DNA of 64,000 bases from Dimorphilus gyrociliatus. Taxonomy: Eukaryota > Annelida > Polychaeta > Dinophilidae. Below the pieces are notes generated by a model. That model did no database searches and was not told where the DNA came from. It saw nothing but the letters and a program-made list of their open reading frames with translations. Below are positions 12,175-24,708 of the stretch, in pieces. The stretch is taken from contig CAJFCJ010000019.1 in the NCBI GenBank assembly GCA_904063045.1, positions 796,570 to 860,569 on the forward strand, written 5' to 3'. A program made the translations under genes and the position numbers. Every line of letters starts with the position of its first letter. The stretch's first letter is position 1.

Positions 12175-13198
12175 TCCAATTACAAATTATATACAGGTGG
12201 CGTTACAGAGCAAAAAAAAATAAGGCCAAAATTTATATTGAAGTACAATACGTTATCTAAAAGTTTCAGAGGGTAAAAATTGGTTATTTGAGTAGTATTG
12301 CGGAAATACGAAAACAATAACGAATAAGTGTTCTATTTACATTCTATTTACATTCTTTTTTTTTCTAAAAGAATACTACTTTTATCAGTTTGGTTTGTCA
12401 AGAAATTATTAATTATAATATCTAAACCATATTTGGAAACTAAAAAAAACCAATAGAAATCAAGTTAAAAGTGCTAATTGGACGAAATTTTCCTCCGTTT
12501 TAATTTTCTTATATAATGGAATGATGTAAGAAATAAATTATGCATAAAATATATCCAATAGGAGACATTCGACATTTCATTTTACAGGCTTGCTGAATAT
12601 TATTCTAGTTTCTCAAAGCGCTTGATTAACAAACTATGCAATGGCAAGTGTATTCTGTTTCCTTTTTTTATTTCTTTACATTCTAAAATAAGGCCTATTG
12701 TAAGATTGTTTTGTTTTCTCTTTTGTTTATTTTTCCAAGCGATCTTTGATTATAAAGTCGATTTTAATTAATACACTGATGAACAAAAATACACCTCTCT
12801 CTACAGTCTATCATTCCCTTTATCTTCCCCCCGTCGTATACAATTTTACCTGTAAACATCAATACCAAATATGGTAATTAATATATTAAGTCTTTTGTGA
12901 GATATGAACTGGAAGCAATACAATAGGGGAGAGAGAGAGAGAGAGAAGAATAAATTTTTACATAGCAACAGTAAATCGACATGTATTCATATAAACACAG
13001 AGCGGAATAGAGCGGCCTGTAATAGTTGCCATGGATGAAAGGGCACATTTATCGACAACCTTTGAATCCGGGAACTTTGAATATTTCAGCTTATTCATAC
13101 AAACAATATTTATATTTGAACTGGTGTGAACTCCACTGACGTCATAATCGATTCATTTCCAGTATAGTTTCCTTCCTTATAGACAACACACCAAGATA
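12175..13198. other. Intergenic between divergent genes
   Basis: Divergent promoter region of copy C (-) and the membrane-protein gene (+). It contains a CTCF-core-like site (12194-12203) and a short GA repeat near 12930-12946. No gene seen. Confidence 0.6.
12194..12203 (+). promoter_or_regulatory. CTCF-core-like motif CAGGTGGCGT
   Basis: YAGRTGGCGY match 20 bases upstream of the copy C start codon. Confidence 0.35.
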
Positions 13199-14068
13199 AT
13201 GGCCTTTATAATACGGATATTAACTTGCATCGTCGTTTTCTCAGGTAAAGAGAGAATTACCTTCTCAGCGCCATTGATATTTTTTTATTATAAATGGCGT
13301 TTATATATCCCGTACAAGCATGATTCAAGTACGTAAAATAATCCATATTAAATGTGTATTTCAGCTATTATAACGACTGTTTCTACTGACTGCTTGAAAC
13401 TAGTTGGTGAATCATCAACAAAAACTTATAAAGAAAAAATAAATTTGAAAATATTTCAAGATCAATGTGTTGAAATATCAAGTTATTATAGGACAAGTGA
13501 TTACAATCTCAAAATAGGATTCCAATTGTATTCGCCTGATATGAGGTGCAATCAAATAGTAAGAGTCCGCTCAAGTTCGAGTTCAGATAAAGAGTATTCA
13601 GGACGTACAATTAAGTTCTACAAGACTATTGACAGCAACAAAGTGAATATCTATATTCGTGGCTCTTCTTCTTGTGAATATTCAACGTTGGGGATAACAT
13701 ATAGACAATTTAAAACTGATCCCATTCATTCAACAGGAATAGCTGTAAGATTAGCTGGAGGATTAATGAGTTCAACCGCTTTTATAATATTTGTAATTGG
13801 TATAGCTTGTTGTGCTGTAAGGAGAAGGAATAGATTGAATAATAACATTATAGTGACTCGTCCTACGGCTATCCGAACAACTACGATAAGTACGCCGAGT
13901 CAACCAAGTATCGTGGTCAATCAGCCGCCTCCTCTTCCGTATCCGCAGCAAATACTTGATGCTCCACCTTCTTATGAACAAACCATACAATCACCTCCGT
14001 ATCCAAGTAATGGAGCTGCTCCTCCATCGTATTCAGAGGATTTTCAAAAGAGGCAGGTGCTTCCTTAA
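13199..14068 (+). CDS. Single-pass membrane protein with PPxY motifs, unknown family
   Basis: Two exons, 13199-13244 and 13365-14068 (249 aa, phase 1). Exon 1 encodes only the start of a hydrophobic signal peptide (MAFIIRILTCIVVFS), a layout typical of secreted and membrane proteins. The ectodomain (about 23-140) has four cysteines at 25, 50, 77 and 119, which could form two disulfides. A transmembrane helix lies at about 141-166, followed by a basic stop-transfer RRRNR. The cytoplasmic tail is proline-rich with two PPSY motifs (216-219 and 235-238), known ligands of WW domains such as those in NEDD4-type ubiquitin ligases and of adaptor proteins. The layout recalls shisa/WBP1-like adaptors, but I see no diagnostic cysteine pattern. 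Poly(A) signal at 14161-14166. Confidence 0.75.
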
Positions 14069-15030
14069 GCAATTGTAAGAGTTGACCGTTGCATTTGTTT
14101 TATACCTGTTAAATAGGTATCCATGTACTGTGGACCAAGATTTTTAAAAGAGAAACTTTCAATAAATCTTTCTCTGCAGAAAATACTCGAGTGTTTTGTG
14201 TATCAGATTTAAAGAACCAATCAAATTTGAATATTTTTATAACTTTTAAGCATTAATAATTTTTTTAATAATTGTTTTTTCGATACTCATCAACTTTACC
14301 TTTTTTATATAAATACAATATAATATATATATATATATAAGTGTTTTATAATGTTATGTTATTTTATGTTTTTGAAGTCATCCAGAAGTGAATTAGCAGA
14401 CAACGTTTCTGTTACAATTAGTTTTTACTTTCCAGAAGAAATTGATAAGTTGAATAACAATATTTTAACAATATATAACAAACTATTTACGAATCTTAAA
14501 TTGTATTTTTTGTAGTTCAGTTTCTAAGAACAACCTTTTAATTCCATAATTAATCATTAGAATTTCAAAACATATAAATACTAATTAGTATAAATATAAA
14601 TGTCATGTTCATTTTAAACTGAAATTTTTGACGAGAGCAACAAAATTGAGATAATAGGACAAACTTTGAAAACATACTAACACATTAGTAGAATATAGAT
14701 AATAATAATAAAAATCATAGAAAACGCCCAACCAATCTCTCTTTTCATATTTTCTCCTTTGAAAAGTAATTTTGAAATAAGAAAAGAGAGTAGAGAATGA
14801 AGAAATATTATGAATCATACTCTCATTTATAAACGGATAAATGGCAAAAAACTTGAACAGTAGTAATAACTAAATTACTTTCGATATAGACTTATTTGAT
14901 CCTTACAAACTCCTCTTCTCTTTTAAACATACGTCAGTAATTTACTCAATTACTATGGAGCTTTCTTTTGGACAATATTGATCTATCGGATAAAAAAAGA
15001 GAATAGAGAAATAAATTATTTGAAACAATT
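14069..15030. other. Intergenic, convergent 3' ends
   Basis: AT-rich, with a poly(A) signal for the upstream gene at 14161-14166. Nothing else recognised. Confidence 0.6.
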
Positions 15031-17699
15031 TTATAATCTATTGTAAATAATTACTTCATTTAATATAACCCACGATGTTCCATTACTATGAGTCATCAGA
15101 CGCATTGTATGTATTTTAGGTACACCCGAATTTAAAACAGCAGATGCCTCTCCACCAAGAGAAAAGTTTGCAACGATGAGGTAGTTGTCCGATGTCTTTG
15201 GATATTTTAGAGCCGGATTTATAACTGATATATCAAATGAAAACATTTCAATAAAACATAAAACAGAAATATATATATATATATAGATATAGTATAGAGA
15301 TTATTAATCTAATTAATTATTATACTACTATAGATTATTAAAATAATTTATAAACCTCCACTTTCAGGCAATAGTTCGATCGTAGTGTTAAAAAATTTAT
15401 CACCAGGATGTTCAGAATTGCCACTTCTGAATAAAAATCTGTAATAAAATAGTTAAAATACTTTATATCCATACCGTCTATTTGTATATTTATATATTAA
15501 TCCTATTACCTTTCGATAAATATAGGAGGAGTAAATTTAATTGTAATATAATCTCCGGCAAATGGAGTAAACGCCCAAAAGAAAGTTTCTCCTATATACG
15601 ATCTTTCTATTGAATACTTTTGATAGACTTTTAAAGATGTTGATAATTCAGCATGGGGATTTCGATGACCTTTATGTAATTGAGGTTTTCCAAAGTCTTT
15701 ATCCTTCAGCTTTTGTACCTTTCCCTTGAGCGATGAATGCGTTCCAATATGTTGAAATAGAGATGGTTTATATCGTCTACGAATTTGCTCTATGTCTTTA
15801 CGACAGCGTTTCTATAAGAGAAAGAAGAAAAACGATTATATATATATATATAAATGTCATTTTGTCAAAACTCACTGCATCTTTCTCTGGATTGCAAACT
15901 TTAACAGATAACAAATGGTCTAGTAGCCAATCAATAGGCTTATCTTTGTAAAACATTATAAAAAATTCCACAACCAGGGGTATATCTGTTGACTTGAATA
16001 ATTTTCCTATAAATCCTAGATAAGAAAACTCTAACATGACCCATTCAGGAGGTGTTTTCTGATTAATTGCAAAGCTTTTTATTAAGGATAAATAGCTATA
16101 TTTAGTTATTATATCGTCCTCAAGCTGTGTTTATAAAAGAGGTAAAGAAGATATATAAATAATAGATTATTTTACTAAATTAACCTGTATATAATACGAT
16201 GCTTTGTTCCTTGCATAAAGCATAAGGAAAGAAAAATCTAAATTTTGTTTGGTTCGCCATTTAACTCTCTCTTTAGAATCACCAAAAGTCTCTTGTAAAG
16301 TATTTAAATTAGGGTAAAATTCTGAAGGTGGGGCAATAACTTCTATCAATCCTTTATCAACAGCAGCAGGAAAGTGCTCTTGTACACTTGCTGCGACTTC
16401 TTTCACATATTTCAAGTCCCATGGCTCAGCAACGAAAACTATAAATAAACAATCATCCTGCTCTTCCTCATTGGAATTTTCTAAAAGAGAGGACAGAGTT
16501 CGAATTAGATAACTCTCCCTCTCTCTCTTTATCGTAGGTATCCCGGCTACTATAGACACTAATTGGAAAAGAAAATAGTTTCGCTTTTCGAAAAGAAAAA
16601 GATTAATTACAGACCTGATTGTCTATTTTTAGACAATGTAAAACTAGGTCTAAGTGCCTGAGGTTTACCAATTATATGCGGTAAATAGTGATAGATACCA
16701 GGGTGTTGGACATCATTTGTAGATATTGCAGATATATTTGAAAGAAATTGTTGCAGTTTAGCCGGGACATTGACGCCATTGCTGTAAAGATTTAAAATAT
16801 TAAAAAGAAGATAGTATATAAAAATAGATAATAATAAGATCGGCAGACAGAGTGTTAAAAGTTCACTATTATCTAACTAATAACTATGTACTAATCCATA
16901 TAGGTTATATGAAATATGAATACATCAAAGATTGCTTTTTATGATTTTCTTATAGAAGCTTGTGTTAAAAAGTGCTCAAGTATTATAAATAAAAATAGGT
17001 TAAATATTTTGCAGTTGTTGATAAAAAACTAGAGCTTTTCTATTATATTTTCATGTACTTTTTTGTAAGTTTAAATGGAAAATTTATTAAAAACATATGT
17101 GAAAGTTTTATTCAATACATCAAATATTAACGTTGAATGTGTTATAAAAGAATTTAATTGATTTATTTATGGAGAAAAGAAAATGAACTACCTTTCGTAT
17201 TGATGATTAACTCTGGTAAGAATAATAGTATATTTTCTTTTAATATCAATAATAACTACATTTGTAGAAATATATATATGAATATATATCTTATAGAAAT
17301 AAAGGAAAACGAGAATAGTCTATGATCAAACCTGTCCTTTCATCTATAAAATGATTTTGTTGGACCAAACGAATACATTACTATATTTACCTATAATTAA
17401 GCTTCAGATTAGCTTTTAGCAGCAACTGTAATTGTTCCTTTAATAAACGTACATCGTTCCAATGGTCCCTACTCAAACCTTCTGTTTCTACTACTTTTAA
17501 TCTTAATTGATTAATTTTTCTCTGAATTGGATCGGATTCATCATCCTCTACAAATTTTTAAAATATCTTTAGTTCAAATCGTTTAAAATGATTTAAAATA
17601 CCAACCGCTCACTTTTGATACTTTTGTGAAGAAAAACACGGCTATTGCTATCACGAACAGAAATATTAAACACGTAGCATCTTTTGTTGTGAATCTCAT
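15031..17699 (-). CDS. MGAT4: Alpha-1,3-mannosyl-glycoprotein 4-beta-N-acetylglucosaminyltransferase (MGAT4 family)
   Basis: Eight exons: 17699-17606, 17547-17391, 16781-16615, 16558-16185, 16124-15876, 15811-15510, 15438-15356, 15224-15031 (539 aa, close to about 535 in vertebrates). The protein is a Golgi type II enzyme: short basic N-terminus, signal anchor at about 9-25, coiled stem, then the GnT-IV catalytic domain. Diagnostic stretches are [34 protein letters not shown], the metal-binding LEDD (E266-D268), [17 protein letters not shown] and [17 protein letters not shown]. The last exon matches the C-terminal lectin-like module. It adds a beta-1,4-linked GlcNAc branch to the alpha-1,3 mannose arm of N-glycans. 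Whether it is the A/B or C type cannot be settled by eye, though overall it reads like A/B. Intron 2 is unusually long (609 bases). Confidence 0.93.
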
Positions 17700-18166
17700 C
17701 GATAAGACGATATGTTCTTTTTTCGCCTGCAGATCGAAATATTCCTTAAATTTTTCAGATTTGAAACATTCGAAATTTGTATGTTCGCTTTACACGTTCA
17801 ATCACAAAATTCCCTTCATCAATAAGCTATATCTCTATTCAGAAGCTTAGCTAAAACAGACATTAAATTAAATGCGGTCTTACTGGAATCAGGCCTACGC
17901 CTTTATTAATTCAGAATTCATGACAAAACTGACTTTGTGCTTATGAAAACTGGTAAAAAAACTGGCAAAAAACACACACAACCAGTTTTCTCTTCGGAAA
18001 GTGAAAGCGCGCCAAATTTAATCTTGTGAATGAATTTAACATTATATTTTTATTATTCAGAATATTCTCAATAAGAATACAATTCAAATAACCATTGAAA
18101 AAATTCTAACTATTTGGAAATGGCTTAGAAGCAAAAAAAATAAACGAAAAAAAAAAAAAGGAAATT
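17700..18166. other. Intergenic between MGAT4 start and BCOR end
   Basis: Both neighbours are on the minus strand. TTTATT at 18048-18053 is a plausible poly(A) signal for the BCOR gene. An E2F-like word lies at 18007-18016. Confidence 0.55.
18007..18016 (-). promoter_or_regulatory. E2F-like site TTTGGCGCGC
   Basis: Fits the E2F consensus TTTSGCGC on the minus strand, about 310 bases upstream of the MGAT4 start codon. Only a motif match. Confidence 0.25.
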
Positions 18167-21100
18167 TCACACACAGTTTGTTGTCGTTGAAGAGGAATAA
18201 TAATTATTTACATCGGGCATTGTCTCTTTACATTCTATATCCAAATCTGTTATTGGCATTGGTGGTTTCTTCTCTTTTAACCCTCCTTTTGCCGACAATT
18301 TTTTAACTTTTGCAGTTGTTTTCTCATCATCATTCGCTTGTTTCTTTTTTCTTGGAGTTTTCTTCGTTTTAGGTGATTGAACATTCAAGTTCAGATCTAA
18401 TGTCTGAACTGCAACCTGAGGATCGTCCTGCTTTTTTTGCTTCTTCTTTCGAAAAGCCTTCTTCTCCTGATTAGGGGATGCATCCGATTGAGATGATTGA
18501 GAACCATTTGGAAGAGGGCCTTTTTCGGTAGACGTATCGGCCGTAGTAGTTTCCTTCTTTTTTCTCTTTCTAGGCTTCTTTTCAGGAGTTGTCTGAACAT
18601 TATTAGGTAAACCTAGACTGCTTGGCGGCTCCAAAAATTGTGTTGTTGCCTTTACCTTCTTTGGAGAGGTGGATCTTTTGCGTTTCGGGGACGGTTGACT
18701 TTCAGAATTATCTGGCTCTGTCCCTCCTTCCTTATCTGCTTTCTTGGCTCTCTTTCGCTTTCGTTTAACCTTACCTTCGGGAGACGATAGAAGGGGCTGT
18801 TGAGTTGGAGATGGCGGTTCATTGCATGAAAGTCTTTGTACAGGCAATAATATTGGCGGTTTATCCATACATAGAGGTACTGGATTTGGAGTAAGGCCAG
18901 AATCCTTAGCCTTCTCATTATATATTTCAACTAGACATTTCTTCATATCCTCACAGCAATCGACATTCCGGTGGGAATTTGATGTTAAATTACTTTTATT
19001 TGAAACTGCCACTTGACTAAAGCCCAAAATATTTCTGACTTCTTCATCGGCTAAGACAAGTTTTAATGTAGCATCCGCCTCTTCTTCACCTTTGGCAACA
19101 ACATTTAAAATTTCAAATGATGGATTGATCTTTTGTAGATTATGTTCTAAAATGTCATCGCGAGTAATTTCAATTATGACAGCATCTTGCAACTCCTCAT
19201 GGAACACTTGGGTTTCTGTTTTATTTGGATAATGCAGTCGCATGATATCGTCCAATAAGAAAAATTCGCAAGCGCTTTCGTCCGGACTCGTCTTCAATCT
19301 GTACAATGGTATGTCACCAAAGTCAAAAGCTATTTCTTGTAAATGATCCGTATCCTGTGGTACTTCATCAAAGATTTTTACAGTCTCCAAGTCATCTAAA
19401 AGGTCACTTGTACTGGAAAATTTCCAGACTTCGGTCGTTGTACCCTTTATGTCAGAAATATAATCGTTAAGGAATTTTTTCATTTGGTCAGTCTTTGCTA
19501 GCGAAAGAGGTGTCCTTCCGGAGTACGTTGGAAAGTTAAAATCGGCACCATAAGCAAGAAGTAGCCTGACTAACTGAATATGACCAGCATCAATCGCTTC
19601 GTGTAGAGGTCGTGTTCCATCGTTACAAGTGACGTTAGCATTGGCTCCTGCTTGGAGGAGTAGGTGTCCAATTTTATGATTGCCGTTAGTAGCAACTTCA
19701 TGAAGCGGAGTGTAACCAGCGTGGTCTTTAGCATGTACAACGGAAGAGTCTCTGGTTTTCACTAGCCAACTAGCCGCTTCGTATAGACCAAGACGGCAGC
19801 TTTTATGCAGCATTGTTTCACCCGTTTCTCTATGTACAACGAGTCGTCGAAGTTCTGCTGGACCTTCCCGTAAAGCTGCATTTTTACGAAGGTTCACAGT
19901 TGGGGTATTCGGATCAGAAGTAGGCTGTTCGGCAGCCTTCTTGAGACTCCGTCGTTTTTTCTTTGTTTCCATTATATAACGTAATTTCCTGTTTTTCTTT
20001 CTATGGCCGTATTCGTCTTCGTCATCCTCATCGTCACTGAAAGCAAATTGAGTGGCTATCTCTAAACCCTCACCAAAATCAAAGTCGTCGTAGAAGCGTC
20101 TGGTCGGTGCACTACGTCGGGAGGTTCGTCGATTTTGCGTGGGAGTTTCTTCAGTCAGCTCCTCCGTGTCTTCGGGTTTACCGGTTTCGTCGTCACCTGG
20201 ATCGTCGCAATATTTAAATTGGGCGGCCTTTCTCTGAGATTTTCGTCTGGCGTGCTTAGAACGCCTTTCTTCGTCCTTTTCTAATTCGGCCTCATAGAGG
20301 GCGTTCTTATGGTGGGCAGGAGCTCTTTTTCTCGTCCTTTTAACTTGTTCTTCTTCGTTGCTTTCCTTTCTTTTCCTCTTTTTTCTAGGTGCAACTTCGT
20401 CGTCAGATTGTTTAGCTGCCGGCGAACTATCTTTTGCTTTCAGAGTTTGCTTTCGGCGGCGCTTTTCTTCGGTAGTTTGTTTTGATACAACGTCGGACGG
20501 CAACTGAATTATGGCAATAGGAACACCAGATACTGCTGCTTTTAGAGCACTTTTCTGAAATATGATAATCGCTTTATAACATCTACTAAAAATTCTTATA
20601 GAACGACAAAATCGCAGCCAAATTAAAACAAGTGCGCCCGACGATTATCGTAGAGAATTTTATCGATTGCGATATAAAGCAGCCAACAGACTCATAGACA
20701 CTATTTTGTACTAAATATCGCCATTTGCAATCGTTTTCTCGAATTTTATAATTGTTTACTATATTAAAACCTCTTAAGCAAACCTGTTCTACGAATAAAG
20801 AACATTGGAGCGTTTCTGTGCAATTCATCTAGCAGCCTTAACGGAAAAACATGCTAGTTCAATAATATATAATAAAAACAACACTAGCCCCATCTATCGT
20901 ATGGACGAAATGATTAATATTCCTGCTTTTTGTAGTTGTACGTTTAACACGTCTTACGGCAAAGAGTAGAGAATTTCTATATATATATATAATTTATATA
21001 TATGTGTATATATATTTATATATATATATACATATATGTGTATAAATATATCCTAGACGTATAAGATTTTATACTCGTCTACTACAAAAATACGCAAATT

Positions 21101-21756
21101 GTTTTGAGGTGTAGTTTATTATCTAGCTAAATTTCTCTTACCTGATTAGACTGAGAGCCGTCCTCTGTCGATTCAGCGACTTCTTTACTCGATGACTGTA
21201 ACAAGTCCTGCTTGATCTTTTCGATATTATTTCCGACAGGAAGTATATAACGTGGTAAACCCTTTGACGAAGGTGCTACTGAACCAATCGGGATGATATT
21301 TGTAGTTGAAACAAAATGAAGAATATTTGGAGGGAAGGTTGACTTGTCCGACGTTCCGGAAACACCGCCTTGAGATGTTGAACTCTTCTTTAGCAATGAA
21401 CATTTATTTTGAACCTTTTGCAAAGGGGCTAAGTTAGCTAATATTTGCTGTCCAGTAATCATAGTAGTTCCATCAGTAGTAGAAGTTGGGATAGCCTTTG
21501 CTAATTGTGCATACAATACAGTTGGTTGTTGATCTTTAGGATCTGCTGAGGTTCGACCAAGAATTGGAATCGAATTTTTCAGCAACTGTCCTCCAGATTG
21601 GAGAGCGGCATGAATTTGTAGATGCCCCTGCTCCTGTTTAGAAGGCGTGGAAGTATCTCCGTCACCGGAAGCGTCTGAAGTCGACGGTTTGTCTGCCGAC
21701 ATAACTTCTATCTGTGCTGAAAGATTGGATAATGAATAACTCGAACACTTATTCAT
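18167..21756 (-). CDS. BCOR: BCOR-like co-repressor with ankyrin repeats and PUFD domain
   Basis: Two coding exons, 21756-21142 and 20554-18167 (1000 aa, phase 0). Exon 1 (205 aa) is Ser/Thr/Gln-rich. The second exon begins with a strongly basic and acidic region containing likely nuclear localisation signals (RKKRKRK). Ankyrin repeats fill about 450-570 (TMLHKSCRLGLYEAASWLV, GYTPLHEVATNGN, GTRPLHEAIDAGH, YSGRTPLSLAKTDQMKKFL). They are followed at about 610-725 by a PUFD-type domain (EFFLLDDIMRLHYPN, EILNVVAKGEEE). In BCOR/BCORL1 the PUFD binds the ubiquitin-like domain of PCGF1, building the PRC1.1 complex that mono-ubiquitylates histone H2A. Unlike vertebrate BCOR, a Lys/Ser-rich tail of roughly 270 residues continues after the PUFD. 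The single intron is 587 bases; a missed small exon of length 3n cannot be excluded. Confidence 0.85.
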
Positions 21757-21858
21757 AAACTTTGTTTCATCCTAAAATGTCATTTATTCAAGGCGATTGG
21801 TGAACACCGTATAATACAAAAATCGAGCAGCAACACCAGAAACGAAACGCAGAATGAC

Positions 21859-21870
21859 TGCGCATGCGCG
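21859..21870. promoter_or_regulatory. NRF1-like palindrome TGCGCATGCGCG
   Basis: Near-perfect match to the NRF1 consensus YGCGCATGCGCR, about 100 bases upstream of the BCOR start codon in otherwise AT-rich DNA. Confidence 0.55.
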
Positions 21871-22457
21871 TGGCAGCGGCCTCTCATTTACTTTTGGAAA
21901 ATCGCTGAAACCAACGATAAATTAGTTGCTACGCAAAATAAATCTAGTGAACGTTCATCTTTAGTAACTCAAATTTACGACTGAACCTAACGGGATCGCT
22001 TTACACATAATTTTTAGCGAAATTCGAACGAAATTTACACAGCGCACGAGCGGATGCAGGCCGATTCGGGTTGTAAAAATATGCGTTACGATGACAATCG
22101 ATGTTGGAAACGATGCCAATACTTGAATAGGTATCTCTTATAACCTCTAAGATGTAAAGTTACTGGGGGCGTCTATAAAATTCGAAGATTAAAAGTTGTC
22201 AACAGTTTAACTATGAACGCGTAACTATCAAACAAATGTTCGAAAAATAAACAAGTCCAGCAAAGTCAGTTGGGATGAAAGTTACTTTTCCTTATTTTAT
22301 CTTGAATGAAATTTAAAATTCATATAGATATTACCTTGATTTTCGTGAAGCCAGGGAAGGATAGTTGACGTAGATGTCTGTTTTAGCCAGGTATCCTATT
22401 CTACATTGAATTTTAGACCCTCATTTTCGATTGGAAAACGAATATATTGCAAAACTA

Positions 22458-22467
22458 GCGCCATCTA
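22458..22467 (-). promoter_or_regulatory. CTCF-core-like motif (reverse strand TAGATGGCGC)
   Basis: GCGCCATCTA on the plus strand. It lies between the divergent BCOR and 60-aa-protein genes. Confidence 0.4.
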
Positions 22468-23177
22468 CACAATAATGAAGCTCTTAATTTTTAATAAGTA
22501 TTGTCCATAGATAAGTTATTTAAATGAATGTAGTTTTTTTAACAGATATCGAAAAATATTCAGTTAATTTTTTTCTATATTTTAATATAATAATAATACA
22601 TATTTTATGCTTAAAAACTCTAATTCTATTTGTCAAAAGCACATTGTTAAGATTCAGTAAAAATTGACCTTGTCGTTAAACTTAACAGCTTTCATCAAGG
22701 TATTTATAGGAAATGTAAACGATACTCGAAAATATGTATTAGAATAACACGATTTTTCTAAAACCTTATTTCTTCCTTAATCTAGTTTCTTTTTCAATTA
22801 ATTAAGATACATTTAAAAGAAGAAGAAGAAGAAAGCAACCCTTTCAATATTTTTTTATTTAGAAAATATTTAAGATTGACAGTTCTATATATTTTAATAT
22901 TATTCAAACAGAAACAGAGAAGATTGACGAGGGGGAGGAGGGGGAGAGAAAGAAAGGCAGAAGGGACTGTAAAACAAGGGGAAAAGGGCGAAAAGAGGGA
23001 GGATTATACGTTATTTAAAAAAGACCCGTCAAAGGCAATGGTCCCTGAGGTATGATGATTAGAAATCTGATCATAATTACAAAGGATAAAGGAGTAAAAA
23101 AACAATATTGTAAAAAATTGAATATTTTTTTTCTCTCTTCTGACACTACTCAATAGAGGGGAGTGTGGTGAAGGAGG

Positions 23178-23232
23178 ATAACGATGACGACGGCGACTAC
23201 AACGATGACGGTGACGACGACCGTGACGAGAC
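23178..23232 (+). repeat. Imperfect GAY triplet repeat
   Basis: Degenerate GAC/GAT units. The plus frame would encode an Asp-rich run but has no ATG and stops at both sides, so I treat it as a simple repeat. Confidence 0.5.
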
Positions 23233-24066
23233 AATAGGCCAGGAAGAGGAGCGCATTAAATATAGTTATAAAAAACAACAACAAAACAGAGCTCAACAAG
23301 ATATTTAATAAACATTTTACATTTCGTATACATTTTATTATTGTTTATTAAAACGAAAGAAGAAAATCATCTTTTAATCGATTTAATAGTTTTATATTAT
23401 ATGTAATTAAACTTATATATTTATACAAACTGTTTAAATTCATTATCCTTTAAACTCTTCCTTCCTTCTATTTCTTTAAATAAAAACAAAAACAAAAAAA
23501 AGTTCTCCGTTTCTTTAACTGAATACCAAACAAACAACAAATGTATAAAATACAGCAGCCGAACGATCACGTGACCGTATTAAAAAGAAAAAAAAGATAC
23601 CTCTTGTTAGAATTTACATTGAACATTGATTATTTGTTACAAAGTTGATATGAAAAGAAAATAACAATCAAAATAATAATAATAACTATGATAAAAATCA
23701 CAATAACAGCGATTCGTTTAGATTTGAAAATGCTTAAAGATATAAAACCTGTTTTTGTATGTCACATCTTATTTTCATAAGTTTTATGAATAAATATATA
23801 GAAAGTTAATTGATCAGGTATATTTCTCTCTAAAAGGCTACGATAATCTATTATTGTATACCTTTTTTAAAGCTTTGAATTAAAGTATCAATCCAAACAC
23901 AAAGCTGTCCCGCCAATTGTGGACACCGTAACATTGACTGGAGATATATCCTCATAACCTTGACACTGGCCTCACCGGTCATTTACTCTTTTAATTTTTT
24001 TCCACGTTTTAAGCAAAACCTATTGTAGAATTTGTTTTTGAAAAGATTCAATGACTTTTAGAGACA

Positions 24067-24329
24067 ATGTTTAATAGATTCCAGTTTAGAACGCAAAGGG
24101 GCAGACAAACTTTCGTTTACTTGGGTACTTTCATCAGCATGTCAATATTCTTTAGCCCACAATTATATTATTGGGGAATTAAACCTACTTTGGATTGGTT
24201 TAAATCAGTACAAAAGCCAAGTAAGTAAAACAATATAAATAATAATAATCATAAAAAATCGCTTACTGATGAATAATTAAAGACAATCATAATTTTCTAG
24301 GCAAAAGTATTGAAAATCAAAAGGAGTAG
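24067..24329 (+). CDS. Small single-pass membrane protein (60 aa), unknown
   Basis: Two exons, 24067-24220 and 24301-24329, phase 1, standard splice sites (GTAAGT donor, TTTTCTAG acceptor). The protein starts with a basic, Arg-rich amphipathic segment (MFNRFQFRTQRGRQ). A single hydrophobic segment follows at about 16-38 (FVYLGTFISMSIFFSPQLYY), then a short charged tail ending SIENQKE. This layout is common in small mitochondrial inner- or outer-membrane proteins (PIGBOS1 or respiratory-chain assembly factors), but I cannot assign a family. It is followed by SIN1 on the same strand 380 bases downstream. Confidence 0.6.
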
Positions 24330-24708
24330 ACTGGCTAATACGTTAAAAATTGTTAAATTATCAACTAACTGAAGGATATTAGGCAAGAGAATAGGAGAAG
24401 AAAACTGCTCCGTTCGAATTATAAATATTCCGACAGAAACATTATTTAAAAAGTATAAAAACGACGATAAAGGACGAAATGAAGTCGATAAAAGAGTTTC
24501 AAATGTGTAACCTTTGTAATTTGTTAATTTTTGTTATTGTTTGCATAAATTATGAAATCTAAGACACTTAAATAATAGTTATCTCACTTGGAATATAAAG
24601 TACCGCTCTTTTTTTAAACTGACACACCTCCACCGTGTCGCAGTAGACTCTTCCTACGCGCTTCCGGTGTAAATAAGCTCTAGGAAGAGAACATAGAAAC
24701 TAGCTTAG
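24330..24708. other. Intergenic upstream of SIN1
   Basis: AT-rich 3' UTR then a short, more GC-rich stretch (24620-24690) just before the SIN1 start, presumably its promoter. No motif I can name. Confidence 0.5.

Larger units (their letters stand above)
21757..24066. other. 2.3 kb intergenic region
   Basis: Divergent promoters of the BCOR gene (-) and a small + gene. It contains an NRF1-like palindrome (21859-21870), a CTCF-core-like site (22458-22467), a purine-rich run (about 22918-22975) and a GAY triplet repeat (23178-23232). No convincing gene. Confidence 0.6.

Noticed and set aside
17938-17985. Inverted repeat AAAACTGGT...ACCAGTTTT
   Set aside because: Nine-base arms with a long spacer; terminator-like hairpins have no role in this type of gene and chance explains it.
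20586-20828. Open minus frame inside the BCOR intron
   Set aside because: Donor and acceptor at 21142/20554 join in phase 0. This frame has no convincing splice sites and no BCOR similarity.
23004-23234. Arg/His-rich minus frame and Asp-rich plus frame
   Set aside because: Both are by-products of the GAY triplet repeat.
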